Source: Kuenenia sp039794105
Lineage (GTDB): Bacteria; Planctomycetota; Brocadiia; Brocadiales; Brocadiaceae
Assembly: GCF_039794105.1 (NCBI RefSeq)
Contig: NZ_JBDIWA010000003.1
Span: 150,787-214,786, forward strand
Direction: 5' to 3'
DNA: 64,000 nt
Every line of letters begins with the position of its first letter. Positions within the stretch are counted from its first letter, which is position 1. The notes beneath the pieces were generated by a model. It ran no database searches. It was not told the DNA's origin and worked only from the letters and a program-made list of their open reading frames with translations. Made by a program: the position numbers and the translations under genes. Shown here piece by piece: positions 51,879 to 60,720 of the stretch.

Positions 51879-52775
51879 TTAATACAACCTCAGAACACGC
51901 CACCAAAATTTGTGAAACGTGTGCGGCGAATAATAGCGACGAATGTATGCCTTCCAATCTCTGTCTATCGCCGGGTCGGCCGTCATGTATGCTTTGAAAA
52001 ATCGTATCCTGTCTGTTTTTGATACAGGGGAAAGCGGCTTTTCCGTTTTTTTACCTTGCAGCCAATAATATTTTTCAAGGGAACGGTCTAAACGCAGCAA
52101 ATTCTTAATTCTTTTACCGATAGTTAATTGACGACAAACCGTTGATTTGTCCAAATCAATTATGTACGCTTCAAATGTTCCCCCGGAAATCTTCTTTAAG
52201 AGCATATTTTTTAAATGTAAGTCCGCATGGTATATTCCCGCGTCATGCATTTTTCTTATCAATTTTGCCAGGATAAAAATAACAGATTTTTTTGACTGGA
52301 CATCTACTGCTGGTTGTTCATTGAGAAAGTCTATTAAATCAACGGCGTCTGCAATTTCCTTCGATATGAAATTGGCCGAATAAAAAATGCCCCATCTCTT
52401 TTTTTTTGTTACGGCAATGGCTTCCGCGGAGGGTATGCCGTTTTTTCGGGCAACTTCATGTACATAGATTTCATTTAATGGCCGGTCGCCATAAAAGAAT
52501 ACATTTCCTAAAAGCCTGCCCAACATACCGCCATGTTTATAGTTTCTGACAATGAGTCTTTCACCGCCGTTTTTTTTAATAGGAATGGCCGGATAGCGGC
52601 CTCTTCCCTGCTTTATCCGAAAAGAATCCTGATTGCCTGCTTCTGACACCAATGGAGGGGAAATTATGTCTGCAATAAATTCTTTATAATCTTCTTTTAC
52701 ACATATGATGGTCTTATTGCTTCTCATGATGGAAAAATGCGGGGGTATTTTTGTTGTATGTGGCATACAGTTCAT
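51879..52775 (-). CDS. Lipopolysaccharide (Kdo/WaaP-type) kinase
   Basis: A 298-residue protein kinase-like enzyme. It has an ATP-binding part (GGERLIVRNYKHGGMLGRLL), the catalytic loop HADLHLKNMLL and the metal motif IIDLDKS. These match Kdo kinase (KdkA) and WaaP, which phosphorylate sugars in the LPS inner core inside the cell. It lies 24 bases upstream of plsY on the same strand. The first ATG (52775) and an ATG at 52727, giving MRSNKTIICVKEDYKEF, are both possible; neither has a strong ribosome binding site. It agrees with the heptosyltransferase encoded nearby and with lptB. Confidence 0.85.
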   Translation of the reverse strand: MNCMPHTTKIPPHFSIMRSNKTIICVKEDYKEFIADIISPPLVSEAGNQDSFRIKQGRGRYPAIPIKKNGGERLIVRNYKHGGMLGRLLGNVFFYGDRPLNEIYVHEVARKNGIPSAEAIAVTKKKRWGIFYSANFISKEIADAVDLIDFLNEQPAVDVQSKKSVIFILAKLIRKMHDAGIYHADLHLKNMLLKKISGGTFEAYIIDLDKSTVCRQLTIGKRIKNLLRLDRSLEKYYWLQGKKTEKPLSPVSKTDRIRFFKAYMTADPAIDRDWKAYIRRYYSPHTFHKFWWRVLRLY

Positions 52776-53107
52776 ATACTGTCGGGGTAAAGCCTTAGGG
52801 AAAAAAGGGGTGATTTAAACCATCGGTTATGATGTACGAATTACGATTTACGAGGTACGATTTAAATCCCAAATCCCAAATCCCAAATCGTAATTCGTAA
52901 ATCTTATAGAAATATGCATGGGTGTTTTATTATATATCACGAATTCCTTGAATACAAACGCAAAGTTCTATTCCTGCATTGTGATGAACTGTGCCGTATA
53001 ACGGGTTAAATTGGAGTTGCAAATACACATTTCGGCGGGTACATTAACCCGAAAGATGAACTGTCGCAGAAAAAAGCCGTAAAAAGACGGAGATAGGGTT
53101 TTCAAAT
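52776..53107. other. Intergenic region with TACGATTTAC hairpin
   Basis: Between divergent genes. At 52834-52903 lies a hairpin repeat (GTACGAATTACGATTTACGA against AAATCGTAATTCGTAAATC) with three AAATCCC units in the loop. A short AT-rich leader with GGAGATAGG before the heptosyltransferase start makes up the rest. No gene is visible. Confidence 0.6.
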
Positions 53108-54202
53108 ATGAAAATAAGGAAAAACAGCCTCAATCCGAAAAATATTTTAGTTGTTCGCCTGGGCGCTATGGGTGATATTATTCACGTGATTCCTGCCGTA
53201 AAAAATGTAAGAGAAGCATTGCCCGCCAGCAAAATTACATGGCTTGTTGAGGATAAGATTAAGGATTTGGTTGAAATGGTTCCCGAAGTGGATGAAGTGC
53301 TTGTCTTCCCCCGGAAGCGATGGCAATCATGGTTATTGCGTCCGGAACGATATTTTCAATTCATTTCAGAAATGTTTGCCTTTTTCAAACAATTAAACAT
53401 GAAAAGGTATGATGTTGTATTGGACTTTCATGGTAATTTTAAAAGCGGACTTTTGGGATATCTAAGCGCCGCAAAAATACGGGTGGGGTTTTCCAGGGGA
53501 TATTGTAAAGAATTCAATTATATTTTTACGAATGTGCATGTTACTCCGCGGCAAAAGACCATGCACAGAATTGAAAAATACATGTCGCTCGTTCAGGGAT
53601 TAGGCATCGAAGCAGATTATAAAAAACCGGTGTTTTCTGTTCCGGAACAAGACAATAATTATATTGACGATTTTATCCTCAAAAACCATTTGGGTCAGAA
53701 ACACCTGGCGATTATTCATCCGGGAACAAGCCTGTTTGGCAAATACAAGAGATGGCCTACGGAAAAATATGCGCGCTTGTCAGACAAGTTGATAGAGGAT
53801 TTCGGATATGCAGTGGTTTTTACGTGGAGCGGCCCGGAATATAACATTGCAGAGGATATCCGGTCGCACATGCATTTCCCGGCGACAATTGCATGCAAGA
53901 CAGCATCGGTGAAGCAGTTGGTTGCGTTATTGCAACGTGCGGACATTTATATTGGAGGGGATACCGGGCCTACCCATCTTGCATCATGCCTTGGGATTCC
54001 TACGATAGCGGTTTTCGGGCCAAAGGACCCGGTTGTTTACGCACCCTATGATGAAAATGCGTCGGTGGTGAGAAAAGACATTCATTGCAGTCCTTGCGAA
54101 AAACGCAGGTGTGACCATATTACATGCATTCACTCAATAACTCCTGACGATGTATACAGCGAAGTGTGTAAACTACGGAAGAAAAGAGGTTTGACTTTTT
54201 AA
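53108..54202 (+). CDS. Lipopolysaccharide heptosyltransferase family (GT9)
   Basis: A 364-residue glycosyltransferase. The family-9 start ILVVRLGAMGDIIHVIPAV, DVVLDFHGNFKSGLLGYL and the donor-site segment GGDTGPTHLASCLGIPTIAV FGPKDP are all present. GT9 enzymes such as WaaC and WaaF add heptose to the LPS core from ADP-heptose. Which heptose is added cannot be told. A Cys cluster near the C-terminus (CSPCEKRRCDHITC) is typical of this family. The ATG at 53108 with GGAG-like bases upstream fits. Confidence 0.88.
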   Translation: MKIRKNSLNPKNILVVRLGAMGDIIHVIPAVKNVREALPASKITWLVEDKIKDLVEMVPEVDEVLVFPRKRWQSWLLRPERYFQFISEMFAFFKQLNMKRYDVVLDFHGNFKSGLLGYLSAAKIRVGFSRGYCKEFNYIFTNVHVTPRQKTMHRIEKYMSLVQGLGIEADYKKPVFSVPEQDNNYIDDFILKNHLGQKHLAIIHPGTSLFGKYKRWPTEKYARLSDKLIEDFGYAVVFTWSGPEYNIAEDIRSHMHFPATIACKTASVKQLVALLQRADIYIGGDTGPTHLASCLGIPTIAVFGPKDPVVYAPYDENASVVRKDIHCSPCEKRRCDHITCIHSITPDDVYSEVCKLRKKRGLTF

Positions 54203-54270
54203 ATATTGCCTGATAATATATCGCTTCGCTTTACTATTAATAGAAGCCGATATTTAGGAGAGATTTTGTT

Positions 54271-55242
54271 TTGGAAACAGAGGATATTTTCGCTTCAATC
54301 GAACCCCTCATGGATGAGGTAGAAGCCAGATTTTATAAAGAATTACAACCGCAGAATAACTCACTTGCAGACCTCGTTGTACATATAAGTAAATATAAAG
54401 GGAAAAGGCTGCGTCCCGCCTTAACGCTGCTTTCGGGCAAATGTATAAGCGATACGGCGCCCCAGCATATTGACCTTGCTGTTGTTGTGGAAATGGTGCA
54501 TACCGCGACATTGGTGCATGATGATATAATCGATGAGGCTGCCATGAGAAGGCATGTCGAAAGTATGAATTCAAAGTGGGGACGTGAAATATCCATTCTG
54601 TTTGGGGATTATTTGTTTTCGCGCGGCTTTACCATCCTTTCCGCCCTTGATTCTCAAATAGCGACCCTGCTGCTTTCTCAAACGGTAAATACGATGTGCG
54701 AAGGCGAGTTGATTCAGTTGAAAAGGCGCTATGATGTAGGGCTTAGTGAAGAAGATTATATTGATATTATTGAAAAGAAAACCGCTTCATTGTGCGCCAC
54801 AAGTTGCCGTTTAGGCGCCACCTTCGCCGGGGCAAACCATAAGCTTTCGGAGATGATGTCAAATTACGGTTTAAAAGTTGGCACCGCCTTTCAGATAATA
54901 GATGATTGCCTTGATTTTATGGGAGATGAAGATGAGGTTGGCAAGTCGCTGAATACGGATATTAAAAAGGGGAAACTCACCTTACCGCTTATCCGGCTGG
55001 TGCATCAACTCCCAGTAAGCAAGAGGGAATCAACAAAGGAGTTGATCTTTAAAGGCCATTTAGATGAAAAAAAGGACGCTATCGTAGAATTGCTTACCGA
55101 ACATGATGCCGTAGAGTACGCATTTGACAGGGCAAGAAGCATTGTGAAACAGGCGCAGGATGTGATAGCGCCGCTTCCCGATTCTCAATACAAGACAGCG
55201 CTTATTGAACTGGCAGATTATATCATTGCCAGGAAAAAATAA
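54271..55242 (+). CDS. ispB: Polyprenyl diphosphate synthase
   Basis: A 323-residue all-helical isoprenoid synthase. The first Asp-rich motif is HDDIIDEAAMRR and the second is IIDDCLDFMGDE; GKRLRPALTLLSGK forms the usual start. The residues before the first DD motif (VVVEMVHTATLV) are small, which favours a long-chain product such as the quinone side chain (octaprenyl or similar). It follows the heptosyltransferase by 69 bases. The TTG start at 54271 has GGAGAG upstream. The gene symbol follows the E. coli enzyme; the chain length is not certain. Confidence 0.9.
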   Translation: METEDIFASIEPLMDEVEARFYKELQPQNNSLADLVVHISKYKGKRLRPALTLLSGKCISDTAPQHIDLAVVVEMVHTATLVHDDIIDEAAMRRHVESMNSKWGREISILFGDYLFSRGFTILSALDSQIATLLLSQTVNTMCEGELIQLKRRYDVGLSEEDYIDIIEKKTASLCATSCRLGATFAGANHKLSEMMSNYGLKVGTAFQIIDDCLDFMGDEDEVGKSLNTDIKKGKLTLPLIRLVHQLPVSKRESTKELIFKGHLDEKKDAIVELLTEHDAVEYAFDRARSIVKQAQDVIAPLPDSQYKTALIELADYIIARKK

Positions 55243-55263
55243 AAAAGAAGAAAGGACGGCTTT

Positions 55264-55473
55264 ATGTTTTCCATACCGGGTAGTTGGGAGTGGATTATAA
55301 TCGGGTTGATTGTTTTTCTCATATTTGGCAAAAGACTGCCAGGCATTATGAAAAATGCCGGAAGAAGTATTGCTGAGTTCAGGAAGGGCTTTAAAAACGT
55401 TGAAGAAGAAATAAACGAAGTGAAAGAAATAAAAGGCAATATCGATAATATCACTAAATTTAAGCTTAATTGA
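55264..55473 (+). CDS. tatA: Sec-independent translocase subunit TatA
   Basis: A 69-residue protein with a short N-terminal membrane helix (WEWIIIGLIVFLIFG), the FGKRLPGIMKNAG hinge and an amphipathic helix (SIAEFRKGFKNVEEEI). This is TatA/TatE; TatB is longer and lacks such a short tail. It forms the pore for folded proteins of the Tat pathway. It lies 21 bases after the polyprenyl synthase gene. No tatC is visible in the window. Confidence 0.93.
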   Translation: MFSIPGSWEWIIIGLIVFLIFGKRLPGIMKNAGRSIAEFRKGFKNVEEEINEVKEIKGNIDNITKFKLN

Positions 55474-55581
55474 TGTTTGCCGGCTATTTTATTAACTGCA
55501 TCTTCCCGCAAATAATCACGAGCATTCCATTAATCCTCAAACACACCCAAGCCTGACGCATTAGTAATAGTTAACTTGTAG

Positions 55582-56388
55582 TCAGCAGCCCTTTCCAACA
55601 AGCTTCAACCTCATCATTTCTGCGAAAAGCCTTACCTCATATTCGATTCCTTTCTGAAGATCGTTTTCAATTGCGTAGTTGATACATTTTTTCATTTCTT
55701 TCAACACCCTTGCATCCCGTTCCAGCAATGTTTTTGCAATTTCAATCGTATGTTTCAAAACATCCTTATGAGGCACGATCTGATTAACAAGCCCCCATTC
55801 CAGCGCGGTATCCGCCCGTATCAGTTTCCCAAGGAACAACATCTCCTTTGCCCGCGCCACCCCAATCAATCGCGGAAGTCTTTGAGTAGCGCCCAAACCA
55901 GGAATAATTCCAAGCTCCGGTTTGGCTTCCGGCAGACTGTAAAAGGATATGTCTGACGCAATACGCAGGTCGCACAACATTGCCAGCTCCAGCCCTGCAC
56001 CAATGGTAACTCCATTTATTGCAGCAAGAACGGGTTTTTTGCAATTCTCTATCTCAACAAATATTTCATGCGCCTTGCGGAATCTTTCGTAATTTTTTTC
56101 TGCGACAAGACCGGAAATCCATGACCCAAACAGCTCGTCACGATCTGCCCCGTCACTAAAAACCCCCCGAATCCTGCTTGCAATGATAATCGCTCCGATT
56201 GAGTCGTCCCCTTCATATTGATCCATCTTGTCGTAAATAGCATCCAACAACCATGAACCAATAGAGTTTCTTGGCGGTTTTTTCATATAAATAATGCCGA
56301 TTGCCTTGCCGTTTTCCGCTTTTATTTCTTCAAATTCAATGTGGTCGTACCCTGAGGTATCGCCACGATTCATCCGAATGTCTTTCAT
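55582..56388 (-). CDS. Enoyl-CoA hydratase/isomerase family protein
   Basis: A 268-residue crotonase-fold protein. The oxyanion-hole segments are SRIRGVFSDGADRDEL and NGVTIGAGLELAMLCDLRIA; the two catalytic glutamates of hydratases are both present, in GAGLELA and in PEAKPELGIIPGLGATQRLP. It probably hydrates enoyl-CoA thioesters, though a related reaction is possible. No clear ribosome binding site precedes the ATG at 56388. The next gene upstream on the same strand is an enoate-reductase-type flavoprotein, consistent with linked metabolism of an enoyl substrate. Confidence 0.9.
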   Translation of the reverse strand: MKDIRMNRGDTSGYDHIEFEEIKAENGKAIGIIYMKKPPRNSIGSWLLDAIYDKMDQYEGDDSIGAIIIASRIRGVFSDGADRDELFGSWISGLVAEKNYERFRKAHEIFVEIENCKKPVLAAINGVTIGAGLELAMLCDLRIASDISFYSLPEAKPELGIIPGLGATQRLPRLIGVARAKEMLFLGKLIRADTALEWGLVNQIVPHKDVLKHTIEIAKTLLERDARVLKEMKKCINYAIENDLQKGIEYEVRLFAEMMRLKLVGKGC

Positions 56389-56551
56389 AAATAATAGCCC
56401 GATTATTTACCTGTTTGATTTTCTATTGAACATATAAGCTTAACGTGCTTAAAAATTTTGATTTGTTTAAAAACATGTAACACCGCTGGCACACGAAACC
56501 TGGGTTTAAAAAGGAGAATATTTTTTCATCATAGTATTCTTCCAAAAAGGC

Positions 56552-58561
56552 TTATATTTTTAACGCCACCTGAAATCCTTCATGAATAGCCTCTAATGCC
56601 GTTCGCACCTTAACGCAGTCGCCTATGCTGTAACTCTCTGAAAACTTACGGGATATTTCATCCTGCAGCTCCGCATTAGGACGATAACCCGCCGCAACAA
56701 TTATAGTATCCGCCTTTATTAAATGCTCCTGCCCGTCTTTTTCATACACAATGCCACTACCCTCATGGCCGTCAACAATTCTTTTTACTTTTACTCCCGT
56801 TTCGGCATGTATCCCGGCATCTTTCAGCTCGTTGAGCATAATCCATCGCGTTGAAACGCCAAACCCGCCCCCAACCTTCCGTTTCATCTCCAATAGTGTG
56901 ATATTTCTATGTCCGTGAGCTGTACATTCCACTGCCTCATCCGCATTAATCACTTTATGTTTCAGCAAAAAACAGGCAACCTCCGGGTTCATTGCTCCCT
57001 GTTTTGCCGCAAAGAGAGCAACCTCGCTACCAACAGTCCCCCCCCCGATAATTACTACATTGCTTCCCAGCGGCGTCTTTCCCTCCAAAACACTACTTGC
57101 AAGGCAAACGTTTTTTGAATCAATGCCAGGCAGGTCAGGCATGATGGGCAAACCCCCGGTTGCGAGAATAACGGCGTCGGGGTGCTCTTTTTCAATAAAA
57201 ACACTATCAACTTCAACGCCCGTATGTATTTTGACATGCAGTTTTTTCAACTGTTTTTCGAGATAGTGTATGATATTTCGCACCTCATTACGTCCCGGAG
57301 GAATACAGGCATATTGCAATTGTCCCCCAAGGGTATCTTTTCTTTCATACAAAGAAACATCATGTCCCCGTAATGCCAGAATACGGGCGGCTTCCATGCC
57401 TGCAGGCCCGCCTCCTACTATAACTACTTTTTTTATCCTTTCCGATTTTGTTATCGCATATTCAGCCTCATGCCCGGCCATTGCATTGTAAATGCAGGAA
57501 ACGGCCTTAAAATTGAGCAGCGAATCAAAACACCCCTGATTGCAGGCAATACACGTCCTGATATCATCATAACGTCCCTGTTGATATTTGTTGGGCAACT
57601 CCGGGTCTGCAATAAGCGGCCTGCCAACAGACACAGCATCTGCACGGTCATTATCAAGTATTTCTTCCGCCAGAGAGAGATCGTTAATCCTGACGGAAGC
57701 AATCACCGGCACATTGACGTGTTCCTTAATTTTTTCAGAGAATAAGACGTATGTCATCCTGGGAATTACCATTGACATGATAGGTATCCTGCTTTCATGC
57801 CAGCCGGGAGATACATTAAACGCATCAGCCCCCGCCTTTTCTAATATTCCCGCTATTTCAACAGAATCGTTGATCCTGATCCCGTCTTCCACGAAATCAT
57901 CCCCGGATAACCTGAAAATAACGGGATAATCCCCCCCTGCCTTTTCCTTTATTGCAATTACCAATTCCTTTGCAAACCTCGTTCTGTTTTCCAGGCTTCC
58001 ACCGTATTCATCATCACGTTTATTCGTCGCAGGGGAAAAAAACTGATTAATAAGATATCCCATACCGCCATGAAGCTCCACTGCGTCAAACCCCGATTTC
58101 TTTGCCCTGACCGTTGCACTCACGTATCCGTCAATAACCTTTTTTATTTCCGGTATTGTCAATGCATGAGGTTCCTGTCTGATATTTCTATGCGCCAATT
58201 GCGAGGGGGCAACGGGTTTCATTTTTGTGAAAAATGAAGAGGCGCTCCTTCCCCCGTGAAGCAATTGAGCGGCAACGCACGTTCCATAAGCGTGAACAGC
58301 GTCGGTCATTTTTTTGAGTCCGGGAATAAATTCATCTTTATCAAGCCCTATAATGCTCTTCCACACCTTGCCGTTCATTTCGGGATAACAACCGCCCACA
58401 ACAATAAGGCCAACCCCCCCCTTTGCCCTTTCAATATAAAACTGAATGATGCGGTCATTAATACCGCCGTCAGTAGTAAAACCCAAGTCCATGGCAGACA
58501 TGAAAAGCCTGTTTTTTACCCGCATCCGTCCAATTTTTATTTCCTGGAATAGTTTATTCAT
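56552..58561 (-). CDS. Old-yellow-enzyme-family NADH:flavin oxidoreductase (2,4-dienoyl-CoA reductase-like)
   Basis: A 669-residue enzyme with an FMN TIM barrel at about 1-350 (MRVKNRLFMSAMDLGFTTDG, AAQLLHGGRSAS, FDAVELHGGMGYLINQFFSP), a 4Fe-4S motif CIACNQGCFDSLLNFKAVSC and a C-terminal FAD/NAD(P) domain (KVVIVGGGPAGMEAARILAL). This is the layout of 2,4-dienoyl-CoA reductase and enoate reductase, which reduce activated C=C bonds with NAD(P)H. The catalytic His pair of the barrel is replaced in part, as in relatives. The ATG at 58561 is preferred to the upstream frame start at 58600. Confidence 0.92.
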   Translation of the reverse strand: MNKLFQEIKIGRMRVKNRLFMSAMDLGFTTDGGINDRIIQFYIERAKGGVGLIVVGGCYPEMNGKVWKSIIGLDKDEFIPGLKKMTDAVHAYGTCVAAQLLHGGRSASSFFTKMKPVAPSQLAHRNIRQEPHALTIPEIKKVIDGYVSATVRAKKSGFDAVELHGGMGYLINQFFSPATNKRDDEYGGSLENRTRFAKELVIAIKEKAGGDYPVIFRLSGDDFVEDGIRINDSVEIAGILEKAGADAFNVSPGWHESRIPIMSMVIPRMTYVLFSEKIKEHVNVPVIASVRINDLSLAEEILDNDRADAVSVGRPLIADPELPNKYQQGRYDDIRTCIACNQGCFDSLLNFKAVSCIYNAMAGHEAEYAITKSERIKKVVIVGGGPAGMEAARILALRGHDVSLYERKDTLGGQLQYACIPPGRNEVRNIIHYLEKQLKKLHVKIHTGVEVDSVFIEKEHPDAVILATGGLPIMPDLPGIDSKNVCLASSVLEGKTPLGSNVVIIGGGTVGSEVALFAAKQGAMNPEVACFLLKHKVINADEAVECTAHGHRNITLLEMKRKVGGGFGVSTRWIMLNELKDAGIHAETGVKVKRIVDGHEGSGIVYEKDGQEHLIKADTIIVAAGYRPNAELQDEISRKFSESYSIGDCVKVRTALEAIHEGFQVALKI

Positions 58562-58827
58562 AATAAAATTTATTGTAAAAAATAGTAAAAACCGCGGCAA
58601 TAAAGATAATTACCGTGGTAATGGAATGAAATGCCCCTTTACGTGTTAAATACAAATAAGAGGGGAAATGGAAACCAAAAGCTATTGGCAGGAGATATAT
58701 TTTTAATCAAATACGCAATACTCGTTTACCGTTAAAAAAACAGACACATTTGCTCTAATTCTTCACATTCAGGAACGTTACGATTATAAAAATCATTTAA
58801 CTTTTTGTCAAGGCAATCAAAAAAAAG

Positions 58828-59028
58828 GTAACACTTTAGTCTTTTGAAACTGGAAATTGTCATTTGTAGTGCGACGAGGTTCGTCGCACTACATAAACTT
58901 AGTAGGCTTAGATATCAAGTGAGGAGCAAAGCATTTGCATGTTCCTCTCGTTCCCAAGTAGCGGCAAGGCATGCCTTGCCGCTACTTGGGAACGAGCGTT
59001 TTTACTTTTTCAAAAAACCAAAGTGTTA
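58828..59028. mobile_element. MITE-like element with ACTTTAG terminal repeats, copy C
   Basis: Begins GTAACACTTTAGTCTTTTGA and ends with the inverted CAAAAAACCAAAGTGTTA. Two further palindromes are nested inside: GTAGTGCGACGAG at 58866-58892, and a perfect 50-base palindrome with arms starting CTCGTTCCCAAGTAGCGGCA at 58947-58996. The gap 58562-59382 holds only this and AT-rich DNA. Confidence 0.85.
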
Positions 59029-59382
59029 AAAATTGTTACAAAAAAATGCAAAATTTGCATCGGCAAAAAATTAAATAAAATGTGCATCGGGTTACGCGCG
59101 AATACTTTGTTTGTGTGTATTTAACCAAAGGCATACGTTTTCCATCATATATCTATAAAGTATGCAAGTATTTGATAAGCTAAATGTTATGCGTTGATTG
59201 CAGATATTGCAAAGCGACATCCTTTATTCGTTTCATTTTCTTGGGTATTTTATTTATTAATTATCAAACAATTAACGTTAATAGTTGTAATATAAATAGT
59301 TATATTTAATACCAAAAACCCTTTCTTTTACTGGCATACTATTTGTTTTATTGTGTAGATAAGAAGCTCTCGCACATAGGAA

Positions 59383-59832
59383 ATGGGACATTGTTTTGCA
59401 GGAATAAGTACTTTAAAAAAAACAATACGAACAATTTTAGAAATACTTCTTGAGAAAAAAATTGTCATGAAAATAATTAAAAACAATGAAATTGACAAAT
59501 CAAAAATATCAGATGAATTGTTTAACATTGTCAAACTTGTATTCAGGGATAAAATGGACTGGAACTGTCCTGTGGAAGTTTGGCGCATGTGGATTAAAAA
59601 AGAAACAAAATCATGGGACAATTTTGTTCAGTGGTTCCTGGACTATGATAAAAACATTGATTTGAAATTGCGGGAGTTTTTGCACATGCATAATGGCCAA
59701 TTTGAGGCGTTTACGAAAAACTGGGTTGCAGAGGATGAACAAACATCGTTTTATGAATTTTATGCAGAAAAGAAATGGGAAGAGGTTTTATCAAATATAC
59801 AGAAATTTTTCACAAACACAGCAAAAACGTAA
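59383..59832 (+). CDS. Hypothetical protein
   Basis: An open frame of 149 codons. I do not recognise the family. The protein is rich in Lys, Trp and Phe and looks mainly helical (ISDELFNIVKLVFRDKMD, EVWRMWIKKETKSWDNF). A later ATG at 59467, starting MKIIKNNEIDKS, may be the true start. It lies alone in AT-rich DNA between two MITE-like copies (C and D), with no visible promoter or neighbour on the same transcript. It has no membrane helix or signal peptide. Confidence 0.5.
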   Translation: MGHCFAGISTLKKTIRTILEILLEKKIVMKIIKNNEIDKSKISDELFNIVKLVFRDKMDWNCPVEVWRMWIKKETKSWDNFVQWFLDYDKNIDLKLREFLHMHNGQFEAFTKNWVAEDEQTSFYEFYAEKKWEEVLSNIQKFFTNTAKT

Positions 59833-59896
59833 ACAACACAAAACCACCCTCAAATCGGTTGAGAGAATTCCTAATGGGTAATCCATGGGGACACTG

Positions 59897-59935
59897 CCAT
59901 TCACTTCCTACCATTCACTTCCTACCATTCACTTC
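59897..59935. repeat. Tandem 14-base repeat
   Basis: CCATTCACTTCCTA occurs twice in full and once in part in direct tandem. No function can be assigned. Confidence 0.8.
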
Positions 59936-59950
59936 GTTTGCTACTTTTTT

Positions 59951-60101
59951 GTAATACTTTAGTTTTTTGAAAAATTCCAATATTAGCGATGTTTGCCGCA
60001 TAGTGTAGGGGCGAAGCATTTGCTATAAATTGTTATAAATAAGTTCATACCCAAACGGGCAAATGCTTCGCCCCTACTTTTCCAAAAAACCAAAGTGTTA
60101 C
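59951..60101. mobile_element. MITE-like element with ACTTTAG terminal repeats, copy D
   Basis: Begins GTAATACTTTAGTTTTTTGA and ends with the inverted CAAAAAACCAAAGTGTTAC. It holds the GTAGGGGCGAAG palindrome at about 60005-60077, in the opposite order to copy B. The gap 59833-60237 contains this, the tandem repeat and an untranslated leader; no other gene is seen. Confidence 0.85.
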
Positions 60102-60237
60102 GATTTGTTTGGCTTATAGCAACTGGAACGAAGGCTGCCGAGGTTAAGCCCGAGAAAAAAGACTTAACTTTTTGGCAAAAGACTGATAGATTGATTATGA
60201 GGGCAAGGAAATACAAAAAATCATTGAGTAGAAAAAA

Positions 60238-60528
60238 ATGACATTGCAAAAGCGTGGAAGAAGCATTTTGAAAGCTGAAATTGTAAATATATCCAGTTTT
60301 GGTATCTGGCTATATACAGATGGGAAGGAGTATTTTTTGCCTTACGAAAAGTACCCTTGGTTTCAAGATGCAAAAATAAGGGAGATTCAGAATGTACAGC
60401 TAATCCACGGCTCGCATTTACATTGGCCGGACCTGGACATCGATCTGGAAACAGACTCTCTGGAAAATCCAGAAAAGTATCCTCTGGTATACAAACCATC
60501 AAAGGATGACACCTATAAGATAAATTAG
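60238..60528 (+). CDS. DUF2442 domain protein
   Basis: A 96-residue protein. AEIVNISSFGIWLYTDGKEY, FLPYEKYPWFQDAKI and HWPDLDIDLETDSLENPEKY are hallmark segments of DUF2442. These genes usually follow a DUF4160 gene, and the pair is suspected to be a toxin-antitoxin system; no DUF4160 partner is readable here, so this may be an orphan. The ATG at 60238 lies just after a short AT-rich leader. Confidence 0.85.
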   Translation: MTLQKRGRSILKAEIVNISSFGIWLYTDGKEYFLPYEKYPWFQDAKIREIQNVQLIHGSHLHWPDLDIDLETDSLENPEKYPLVYKPSKDDTYKIN

Positions 60529-60552
60529 GCCTTCGGCGACTTTTTCGATGAT

Positions 60553-60601
60553 GTAGGGCGAAGTGCCGCTTCGCCCGAACGAAGCAATCGCTTCGTTCTA
60601 C
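60553..60601. repeat. GTAGGGCGAAG double hairpin
   Basis: Two hairpins in tandem, GGGCGAAG-TGCCG-CTTCGCCC and GAACGAAG-CAATCG-CTTCGTTC, lie between GTA and TAC. A partial GTAGTGCAACGAGG hairpin follows at about 60629. Confidence 0.75.
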
Positions 60602-60720
60602 AACTTTGAAATTCCTGAACGTTTAATGTAGTGCAACGAGGTTCGTCGTACCAAAAAAAGTTGTGCGATAAGGAATAGGGTCTACTCGAATAATGCGACT
60701 AAGATACGAGGGAGTGATTC

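Noticed and set aside
59331..59347. Sigma-54-like site TGGCATACTATTTGTT
   Set aside because: The -12 element has GT instead of GC, and no activator or fitting target gene is close enough to support it.
59328..59621. Minus-strand frame of 97 codons opposite the orphan gene
   Set aside because: It overlaps the longer plus-strand frame and its composition looks like an antisense shadow.
60102..60237. Remnant of a DUF4160 partner gene before the DUF2442 gene
   Set aside because: Only a frame of about 14 codons is readable and no DUF4160 motif could be identified.
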